A DNA stretch of 8,593 nt from Candidatus Omnitrophota bacterium (GTDB lineage Bacteria > Omnitrophota > Gorgyraeia > B26-G9), in NCBI GenBank assembly GCA_023136735.1, contig JAGLQQ010000189.1:1-8593 (forward strand), written 5' to 3'. Below, piece after piece: positions 1-5,427 of the stretch. Position 1 is the stretch's first letter. Each line of letters opens with the position of its first letter. The notes beneath the pieces are model-generated. The model did no database searches, was not told the DNA's origin, and was given only the letters and a program-made list of their open reading frames with translations. A program made the translations under genes and the position numbers.

Positions 1-17
1 TTTATATTAGTATATCA

Positions 18-105
18 GTGTAATCTGATTTTTAATTGGTGTAATCAGTTTTTTTCGTTTAACTTAAACAAGAAAGAATCCTAAAAATTCGGAAAAATCA
101 GATTT
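18..105. repeat. Three copies of a TAATCTGATTTTT-like element upstream of pilT copy 1
   Basis: Two direct copies begin with GTGTAATC at 18-25 and 39-46. They start 21 bases apart and agree at 14 of 16 positions over 18-33 and 39-54. A third copy lies on the other strand: AAAAATCAGATT at 93-104 is the exact 12-base reverse complement of 22-33. The first copy also contains a small inverted repeat, ATCAG/CTGAT, at 14-29. Spacing near two helical turns and placement just upstream of the -35 box at 112 suggest binding sites for a transcription factor. A long-range RNA stem, or the weak tail of an upstream gene, are alternatives. No known operator was recognised. Confidence 0.5.
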
Positions 106-111
106 AAGTGA

Positions 112-140
112 TTGACTAAAAGACAGTTAAATGTTATATT
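112..140 (+). promoter_or_regulatory. Sigma70-type promoter with extended -10 for pilT copy 1
   Basis: TTGACT at 112-117 is a 5/6 match to the -35 consensus. After a 17-base spacer, TATATT at 135-140 is a 5/6 match to the -10 box, and TG at 132-133 gives the extended -10 arrangement. Transcription would begin near 147, leaving a leader of under 30 bases before the start codon at 174. The Shine-Dalgarno AGGGGG at 161-166 sits 7 bases before that ATG. This is the strongest promoter-like match seen in the window. It probably drives pilT and, with read-through, the genes behind it. Confidence 0.65.
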
Positions 141-173
141 TATTTTATTATTCATAATAAAGGGGGAATCTAA

Positions 174-1253
174 ATGGCAATTACAATGGATTTGTTGCTG
201 CAGATTATGATGAAAAGAGGGGCTTCTGATTTACTAGTTCACAGTCATACCCCACCGCAGATAAGACTGCATTCAAAGATGACTGCGCTTGATTTTCCTG
301 TTTTAAGTCCCCAAGACAGCAAATCCATTATTTACTCACAGCTAACTGACGAAGAAATTAAGAATTTTGAAGAGCGTAAGGAGCTGGATAAGGGGTATGG
401 CTTTGTTGATGATGATTTGTCGGCAAGATTCCGTATGAATGTTTTTTATCATCGCGGAGCTGTTTGCGCGGCTATTCGTTCTGTTCCGACTAAAATCCCG
501 AGTTTTGAAGAGCTTGGTTTGCCTGATGAGCAGATGAGTGCTATTTGCAGACACAGAAGTGGATTGGTGCTTATTACTGGGGCTACCGGAGCAGGAAAGA
601 CTACAACCCTTGCGGCACTGATAAATAGGCTAAATAATGAGTGTCACTGTCATATTGTCACGGTTGAAGATCCCATTGAAGTTGTACACAAAAATATCAA
701 CTGCGTGATTTCTCAGCGTCAAGTGGGTGAGGATACACATACATTTGGTGATGCGCTTAAGTATGTTCTTCGTCAGGATCCGGATGTTATTTTGATTGGA
801 GAGATGCGTGATTTGGAAACAATACAAGCTGCTCTGAATATTGCTGAAACAGGACATCTGGTTTTTGCTTCATTACATACATCGGATTGTGTTCAGACTA
901 TAAACAGAATTATTGATGTTTTCCCCTCTTCGCAGCAGCCGCAGGTCAGGACGCAGCTTTCTTATGTTCTTTTGGCAACGCTTTCCCAACAGTTAATGCC
1001 CAATACTGCCGGTGACGGAAGATGTTTGGCTTATGAAATCATGCTGGAAAATTTCGCTATCAAAGCTATGATTCGAGAAGAGAAGGTACATCAGATTTTT
1101 TCAAGTATTCAGACTGGTGGTAAAGACGGTATGAGAACAATGAACCAGTCCCTTTACGAGCTTTACAAGCAGGGTAAAATAACTTATCAGGAAGCATCGG
1201 CTCACGTGACTGATAATGATGATTTTAAACGTTTTTTTAAAGGTGGACAATAA
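174..1253 (+). CDS. pilT: Type IV pilus retraction ATPase PilT, copy 1
   Basis: Cytoplasmic hexameric ATPase of the PilT family, which powers pilus depolymerisation and twitching motility. The 359 residues are close to the usual PilT length. An N-terminal PAS-like domain (about 1-105) precedes the RecA-like domain. Visible motifs are Walker A GATGAGKT (136-143, K142), the Asp box with E165-D166, Walker B ending in the catalytic E210 of GEMRD, and the His box with H228 and H235. The C-terminal AIKAMIRE (295-302) matches the AIRNLIRE motif needed for retraction in known PilTs. It lacks the MshEN domain and the four-cysteine zinc site of PilB. Oddities: Walker A has Ala140 where copy 2 and most relatives have Ser, and SDLL (18-21) has Leu where SDLH is usual. 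ATG 174 is chosen for its AGGGGG ribosome site; Met5 is less well placed. It could be the PilU-like accessory partner of copy 2, which sequence alone cannot decide. Confidence 0.93.
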   Translation: MAITMDLLLQIMMKRGASDLLVHSHTPPQIRLHSKMTALDFPVLSPQDSKSIIYSQLTDEEIKNFEERKELDKGYGFVDDDLSARFRMNVFYHRGAVCAAIRSVPTKIPSFEELGLPDEQMSAICRHRSGLVLITGATGAGKTTTLAALINRLNNECHCHIVTVEDPIEVVHKNINCVISQRQVGEDTHTFGDALKYVLRQDPDVILIGEMRDLETIQAALNIAETGHLVFASLHTSDCVQTINRIIDVFPSSQQPQVRTQLSYVLLATLSQQLMPNTAGDGRCLAYEIMLENFAIKAMIREEKVHQIFSSIQTGGKDGMRTMNQSLYELYKQGKITYQEASAHVTDNDDFKRFFKGGQ

Positions 1254-1286
1254 ACCCCATTAGATAACTTTTTTCTCTAACAGGGT
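1254..1286 (+). other. Imperfect stem-loop between pilT copy 1 and the receiver gene
   Basis: Directly after the stop codon, ACCC (1254-1257) pairs with GGGT (1283-1286). Inside a 2x2 internal loop, TTAGA (1260-1264) pairs with TCTAA (1276-1280), leaving an 11-base loop. The sequence that follows is A-rich, not T-rich, so this is not a standard intrinsic terminator. It might protect the pilT message from 3' exonuclease or mark an RNA processing point. The stem is short and could be chance. Confidence 0.35.
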
Positions 1287-1308
1287 AAAAAGATTTCGAG
1301 GAAAGATT

Positions 1309-1716
1309 ATGGAAGAAAAAATTAAGGTTTTACTTGTTGATGATGAAGTTGACTTTATAAATATGATGCAGTATTGGCTGAAAAGTAAAAACTTTGAAGT
1401 AGATGTTGTTTACAGCGGTGAGAATGTTGTGAATCATGTTAAAGAAAAAGAATATAGTATTATATTTCTAGACCTTAAACTTCCTGGTATGGAGGGGATT
1501 GAAATACTTCAGCATATACGGGAGTTCGATAAGAACCTTCCGGTAATAATTTTTAGTGCTTACGGAACTGCCGAAAGTCTTAAAGAAGCCACAATGTTGG
1601 GAATATCTGGTTTCTTTGCGAAAGAAAAAGGTTTTGATGAAGCTGCCAGATTAATTCATACGGCATTGAGAATACATAAAGGATTATCTCAACATGAATC
1701 TGAAGGAGGTAAATAA
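1309..1716 (+). CDS. Stand-alone response-regulator receiver domain (CheY-like)
   Basis: A 135-residue protein consisting of one receiver domain with no DNA-binding or enzymatic output. The acidic pocket is D11-D12, the phosphoacceptor is D55 in FLDLKLPGMEG, the switch residue is S83, and the conserved lysine is K105. The SAYGTAESLKEA stretch after strand 4 resembles NtrC-family receivers. K105 is followed by Glu rather than the usual cis-proline, and about 15 polar residues trail the last helix. Single-domain receivers act through protein-protein contact, as CheY or PilG/PilH do. Lying between two pilT genes, with only 4 bases to the second, it is inferred to act on pilus retraction or its control. 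No histidine kinase is present here. The start is set by GAGGAA at 1298-1303, 5 bases upstream. Confidence 0.88.
   Translation: MEEKIKVLLVDDEVDFINMMQYWLKSKNFEVDVVYSGENVVNHVKEKEYSIIFLDLKLPGMEGIEILQHIREFDKNLPVIIFSAYGTAESLKEATMLGISGFFAKEKGFDEAARLIHTALRIHKGLSQHESEGGK
1703..1710 (+). promoter_or_regulatory. Ribosome binding site deciding the pilT copy 2 start
   Basis: AAGGAGGT is a perfect Shine-Dalgarno sequence located inside the last codons of the receiver gene. It lies downstream of an in-frame ATG at 1694 and 10 bases before ATG 1721. The site can therefore only serve 1721, and the longer reading starting at 1694 is unlikely. The overlap with the receiver's 3' end suggests translational coupling of the two genes. 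Confidence 0.75.
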
Positions 1717-1720
1717 TAGA

Positions 1721-2785
1721 ATGGTACAGGATATTTCAAAAATGTTGCGAATGCTTATTGAAAGGAAGGGATCGGATTTGCATATAGGAGTTAATACAAA
1801 TGCTCATATTCGTGTTGATGAGAAAATCGTTGCACTTGATCAGCATATATTAACGTCTGGTGACGTAGAGAAGCTGGTTTACGAATTGCTGAATCCTGAA
1901 GAAATAAAGCGTTTGAAGGAAATCAGAGAGCTGGACAGATCTTTTGAGTTAGAAGGTTTAAGCCGGTTTCGTTTGAATGTTTTTTACCAAAGAGGCTGTA
2001 TTGGTTGTGCTATCAGGGCGATTCCTTTTAAAATCCAAAACTTTACTGACTGTGGTCTTCCTGTAAAAACAGTAACTGAACTTTGTCGAAAACCAAAAGG
2101 CTTGGTTTTAGTTACAGGTGCTACCGGAAGCGGTAAATCAACTACATTAGCTTCGATTGTCGATATGATTAATGATGAGCGCGCTTGTCATATTATTACA
2201 GTAGAGGATCCAATAGAATTTGTGCATAATAATAAGCAATCTATTATTGATCAAAGAGAAGTTGGACAGGATACACGAAGTTTTGCCGCGGCTTTAAAGC
2301 ATGTACTTCGACAGGATCCGGATGTTATCCTAGTGGGGGAAATGAGAGATTTGGAAACAATAGAAGCAGCACTTACGATTGCTGAAACAGGACATCTGGT
2401 TTTTGCTACATTGCATACATCTGATGCGGTTCAGACGATAAACCGTATTATTGATGTTTTCCCGTCTCATCAACAGCAGCAAGTACGTACGCAGCTTTCT
2501 TTCGTGCTATTAGGAATCCTTTCTCAGCAGTTGATACCTAGAGTCGGCGGCAGTGGACGTGTATTGGCATCTGAGGTTATGATTGCAACTCCTGCTGTTA
2601 AGAGTATGATCAGAGAGCTGAAAGTGCATCAGATTTACTCTGCTCTTCAGACAGGTATAAAAGATGGCATGAGAACAATGAACCAATCTATTTATGATCT
2701 TTATACAGAAAAACATATTTCATATGAAGATGCTATATCGCGGAGCATGGATCCTGAGGACTTAGCAAGGTTATTTAAAAGATAA
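1721..2785 (+). CDS. pilT: Type IV pilus retraction ATPase PilT, copy 2
   Basis: Second PilT-family ATPase, 354 residues from the chosen start, for pilus retraction at the cytoplasmic face of the inner membrane. Motifs are canonical: SDLH at 18-21, Walker A GATGSGKS (133-140, K139), Asp box E162-D163, Walker B with catalytic E207, His box H224 and H232, and AVKSMIRE (292-299) at the AIRNLIRE position. Compared with copy 1 it keeps the usual Ser in Walker A and His21. The loop after SDLHIG (VNTNAHIR) lacks the prolines usual there. Stretches of DNA, including 30 identical bases (2378-2407 against 840-869), show close kinship with copy 1. It follows the receiver gene by 4 bases and precedes the MshEN-like gene by 9, so all three are read as one operon. 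The pair may act as PilT plus PilU; which is which is not clear. Confidence 0.93.
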   Translation: MVQDISKMLRMLIERKGSDLHIGVNTNAHIRVDEKIVALDQHILTSGDVEKLVYELLNPEEIKRLKEIRELDRSFELEGLSRFRLNVFYQRGCIGCAIRAIPFKIQNFTDCGLPVKTVTELCRKPKGLVLVTGATGSGKSTTLASIVDMINDERACHIITVEDPIEFVHNNKQSIIDQREVGQDTRSFAAALKHVLRQDPDVILVGEMRDLETIEAALTIAETGHLVFATLHTSDAVQTINRIIDVFPSHQQQQVRTQLSFVLLGILSQQLIPRVGGSGRVLASEVMIATPAVKSMIRELKVHQIYSALQTGIKDGMRTMNQSIYDLYTEKHISYEDAISRSMDPEDLARLFKR

Positions 2786-2794
2786 GATGATATT

Positions 2795-3403
2795 ATGAAA
2801 AAGAAAAAAGGTAAACAATTAGGACAGCTTTTAATTGAAAAAGAAGTGATCACGCATGAGCAGCTGGATCAGGCTTTGGAAGTTCAGCTTAAAGAAGGCG
2901 GTTTGCTGGGACAGATTCTTATTAAGCTTGATATTGTGAGTGCTGAACAGATAGAAAACAGCATGTATGAGCAGACCAGCAGTGCTCAGAAATTAGAGCA
3001 TGCTCTAAAAGAACTGGGGGTTCTTTCTGCTGAGCAATTGACTCAAGCTTTGGAGCTCCAGAAAAAAGATAGTATAACGTTTGCTCAGGCTATTGTGACT
3101 CTAGGAGTACTTGGGGAAGAAGACCTGGTGAGCACAATGGTTACCCAGTTTGGTTATCCTTATCTGCAGTTGGTAAATTATGAAATTGAACCAGAAATAG
3201 TCAAAATTATCCCCAAAAGTATTGCCGAGAAATACTCTCTTGTAGCTATTGATAAAATCGGCAATATCCTTACAATAGCTATGGCAGATCCTCTTAATGC
3301 TTCTGCTCTTGACGAAATTCGAAAAGAGACAGGCCTGAATGTAGAAGCATTTATCTCTACCTTCTCCGATATTAATAATGCTGTAGCACAGTTTTATATT
3401 TAA
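2795..3403 (+). CDS. Stand-alone MshEN-like protein with four motif repeats, no ATPase
   Basis: A 202-residue soluble protein related to the N-terminal (T2SSE_N/MshEN) region of PilB, GspE and MshE, but ending where their ATPase would begin. In MshE this region binds cyclic-di-GMP through two 24-residue motifs joined by a 5-residue spacer. Here four such units occur, at residues 8-31, 37-60, 66-89 and 95-118, a period of exactly 29. Each ends in Gln and shares a pattern such as LGQLLIEKEVITHEQLDQAL. The rest (about 119-202) matches the second half of the MshEN region, with IIPKSIAEKY and MADPLN. The leading Arg of the MshE motif is Gln, Leu, Lys and Thr in the four units, so ligand binding is uncertain. 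No clear Shine-Dalgarno precedes ATG 2795, which suggests coupling to pilT copy 2. Role inferred: adaptor or nucleotide sensor for the pilus motors. Confidence 0.85.
   Translation: MKKKKGKQLGQLLIEKEVITHEQLDQALEVQLKEGGLLGQILIKLDIVSAEQIENSMYEQTSSAQKLEHALKELGVLSAEQLTQALELQKKDSITFAQAIVTLGVLGEEDLVSTMVTQFGYPYLQLVNYEIEPEIVKIIPKSIAEKYSLVAIDKIGNILTIAMADPLNASALDEIRKETGLNVEAFISTFSDINNAVAQFYI
2816..3148 (+). repeat. Four 29-residue coding repeats within the MshEN-like gene
   Basis: The units start with LGQLL (residue 9), LGQIL (38), LEHAL (67) and FAQAI (96). Each has a central turn of the type GVLSAEQL and closes with Gln at 31, 60, 89 and 118. The spacing is identical in all three steps. The fourth unit is the most diverged and runs into the FGYPYLQL strand, where the second motif of an ordinary MshEN domain would lie. 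This suggests that units 1 and 2 are the added ones. Confidence 0.85.
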
Positions 3404-3418
3404 TTATTACTGCAGAAT

Positions 3419-3440
3419 TCTATGGCCGTGAGCCCATAGA
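3419..3440 (+). other. Perfect 7-bp hairpin between the MshEN-like gene and pilB copy 1
   Basis: TCTATGG (3419-3425) pairs perfectly with CCATAGA (3434-3440) around an 8-base loop, 16 bases after the MshEN-like stop. No T-run follows, so it is not a typical intrinsic terminator. The pilB copy 1 ribosome site, GAGGA at 3468-3472, is well clear of it. It may tune message stability or be part of a dispersed repeat family. Confidence 0.45.
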
Positions 3441-3480
3441 TGATTGCCTTTGATTATCCGCTTAATTGAGGATTTAATAG

Positions 3481-5193
3481 ATGGCTCAGAGTTTAAAACA
3501 AAAAATGCTCGATGTTTTGACCAGGTCTAATTTTTTGACCAAAGAACAGCTGGATGAAGCAATCGAAATTCAAAAAACCTCAGGCAGACGGTTGAGTGAG
3601 GTATTGACAATGATGGGGGTTATTTCACAAAAAGATTTAGTTATTGTTTTAAGCCAAAGCATGAGTATTCCCCCTATTAATTTGTCTAAAATAAGAATCT
3701 CTCATGATGTAGTTCAGCTAATTCCCCGGGCTTCTGCAGAAAAATACCAGGCTATTGCTGTCTCAAAAATCGGAAAGGTTCTAACTGTGGCTATGGTAGA
3801 TCCGCTGAATATTTTAGCAATAGATGAGCTTAAGGTTTTAACTAATTATGAATTGAAAGTAGTAATAGCTGATGAAACTAAACTAAAAGAAGCAATAAAG
3901 ACGTATTACGAATCATCCTCCCATGAACAAATGCAAGGAATCATCGAAGATGTTAAAGGCATGGATATTCAAATTATTGAGGAAAAGGATGAAAAAATCT
4001 CAGTAAATACGCAGCAGATCATGAAGGATATTGAAGATGCTCCGATTGTTAAAATTACCAATATGCTTTTAAGCGATGCGATAAAGAAACAAGCCAGTGA
4101 TCTTTTGATTGAGCCCCAGGAAAAAACACTGCGTATTAGATATCGTTTAGATGGAATTTTGAAAGAGTTTCCCGCACCTCCAAAATCAATGCAGGAGTCG
4201 ATCGTATCTCGTATTAAAGTTATGTCAATTCTAAATATTGCTGAACATCGTCTGCCGCAAGATGGAAGGTTTAAGATAAAAGTTTTGGGCAGAGAGGTTG
4301 ATTTCCGGGTTTCGATTATGCCGACAAGTCATGGTGAAAAGGTGGCATTGCGTGTTTTAGATAAAACTGCGGTTGTTTTGGATATTGATACCATGGGCTT
4401 TGAATCTGAGCCGCTTAAAATTATAAAGGAAACAGCAATGGAGCCGCATGGGATGATTCTTGTCTGCGGACCAACTGGTTCGGGAAAATCTACCACACTC
4501 TATTCAATATTGCGTTATGTAGATGATCCGGAAAAGAATATATGTACAGCGGAAGATCCTGTTGAGTATCAAATGAAGGGAATCAATCAGGTAAATGTTC
4601 ATCCTGAGGTAGGCTTGACTTTTAAAGGTGCTCTGCGCTCATTTTTACGTCAAGATCCGGACATCATCATGGTCGGTGAAATTCGTGATGTTGAGACAAT
4701 GGATATATCTATCAAAGCTGCACTTACAGGTCATTTAGTTTTAAGCACTCTGCATACAACTGAGGCAGCAGGGGCTGTGACCAGAATGGTTAATATGGGA
4801 ATTGAACCATTTTTAATTACTTCTTCTTGTTTGATGGTTTGTGCTCAGCGGTTAATTAGGAAGATTTGTACGCATTGTAAAGAAGCATATCCCATAACTG
4901 ATGAAATAAGAGAAAAATTCAAAATTGCTGATAAATTTACAAAACTCTATCATGGAAAAGGATGCGATAAATGCACCAAAACTGGGTATAGAGGAAGAAT
5001 TGGCCTTTGTGAGGTTTTGCTATTGACGCCTGAGATAAAAGATTTGATTATGCAGAAAGCTCAGGAAGGAGTTATTAAAGCTAAAGGGCGTGAACAAGGC
5101 ATGAAAACTTTGAGAGAGAATGGGGTAACAAAGGCAATAAAAGGTATTACGAGTTTAGAAGAGATTACCAGATTAACGATTGAAGATGACTGA
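3481..5193 (+). CDS. pilB: Type IV pilus assembly ATPase PilB/GspE family, copy 1
   Basis: Extension ATPase of 570 residues, the usual PilB size, which energises pilin polymerisation through PilC. An MshEN region (about 1-145) comes first, with motif positions 8-31 and 37-60. A linker and an N2 domain (about 185-295) follow, containing LPQDGRFK and REVDFRVS. The RecA-like domain has Walker A GPTGSGKS (330-337, K336), Asp box E358-D359, Walker B with catalytic E400 in GEIRD, and His box H418 and H425. Four cysteines (C463, C466, C495, C498) form the zinc site typical of PilB/GspE. Oddities: SDLLIEP (206-212) has Leu209 where His is usual, and the Asp box reads TAEDP rather than TIEDP. In the MshEN motifs the first Arg is Lys8, the second is Arg37, and both Gly positions are lost. 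GAGGA 8 bases upstream fixes ATG 3481. Stop codons TGA and TAA are adjacent. GspE is excluded only by context. Confidence 0.92.
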   Translation: MAQSLKQKMLDVLTRSNFLTKEQLDEAIEIQKTSGRRLSEVLTMMGVISQKDLVIVLSQSMSIPPINLSKIRISHDVVQLIPRASAEKYQAIAVSKIGKVLTVAMVDPLNILAIDELKVLTNYELKVVIADETKLKEAIKTYYESSSHEQMQGIIEDVKGMDIQIIEEKDEKISVNTQQIMKDIEDAPIVKITNMLLSDAIKKQASDLLIEPQEKTLRIRYRLDGILKEFPAPPKSMQESIVSRIKVMSILNIAEHRLPQDGRFKIKVLGREVDFRVSIMPTSHGEKVALRVLDKTAVVLDIDTMGFESEPLKIIKETAMEPHGMILVCGPTGSGKSTTLYSILRYVDDPEKNICTAEDPVEYQMKGINQVNVHPEVGLTFKGALRSFLRQDPDIIMVGEIRDVETMDISIKAALTGHLVLSTLHTTEAAGAVTRMVNMGIEPFLITSSCLMVCAQRLIRKICTHCKEAYPITDEIREKFKIADKFTKLYHGKGCDKCTKTGYRGRIGLCEVLLLTPEIKDLIMQKAQEGVIKAKGREQGMKTLRENGVTKAIKGITSLEEITRLTIEDD

Positions 5194-5427
5194 TAACAAG
5201 TAACAAGTTACAATCGGAAAACGGTTGCGGTTGCGATGCCCCCTCCATAAAGATTGGCGGACAGGCGTATCGGTTTAAAAGGTAACGGTAACGGTTAAAA
5301 GTGAATAGCTGTAAAAAGAAGAAGCAAGTAGCGAGTAGCCTCAATAGTTATGAATTATGAGTTACGAGAAAGTATAAAAAGCATAAAGAACAGAATTTTG
5401 AAGGACAAGACAATATAGGATTTGCTG
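5194..5427. repeat. Gap of short degenerate 6- and 7-base tandem repeats between the pilB genes
   Basis: Starting right at the pilB copy 1 stop, heptads AAGTAAC and AAGTTAC occupy 5198-5211. AAGTAGC and GAGTAGC occupy 5326-5339. TAGTTAT, GAATTAT and GAGTTAC occupy 5345-5365. All fit a consensus near RAGTWAY. Between them are hexamer runs: CGGTTG twice at 5222-5233 and GGTAAC twice at 5281-5292, followed by GGTTAA. No terminator, tRNA or open frame is evident. TATAAA at 5373-5378 could be a weak -10 box but lacks a good -35. The stretch from about 5235 to 5270 is noticeably more GC-rich than its surroundings. Confidence 0.6.
5417..5420 (+). promoter_or_regulatory. Ribosome binding site deciding the pilB copy 2 start
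   Basis: AGGA ends 7 bases before ATG 5428 but only 1 base before the in-frame TTG at 5422. The ATG is therefore the better start, and the protein begins MRRTKKRL. The site is weaker than those of pilT copy 2 and pilC. Confidence 0.55.

Noticed and set aside
14..33. Intrinsic terminator of an upstream gene
   Set aside because: The ATCAG/CTGAT stem is only 5 pairs and AT-rich; the T-run belongs to a repeated element and is better explained by that.
342..857. Minus-strand open frames at 342-554 and 630-857
   Set aside because: Both lie inside pilT copy 1, have no ribosome site or recognisable product, and read as antisense shadows of a conserved gene.
1694..1720. Upstream in-frame ATG giving pilT copy 2 nine more residues
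   Set aside because: The Shine-Dalgarno at 1703-1710 lies downstream of this ATG, and the extra residues overlap the receiver gene.
2510..2716. Minus-strand open frame of 68 codons
   Set aside because: Contained within the conserved C-terminal part of pilT copy 2, with no independent support.
3422..3439. Five-codon open frame (ATG to TAG) spanning the hairpin before pilB copy 1
   Set aside because: No ribosome site; the start and stop arise from the palindromic arms of the hairpin.
5194..5372. CRISPR array between the pilB genes
   Set aside because: Repeat units are 6-7 bases, directly adjacent and degenerate, with no spacers of regular length.
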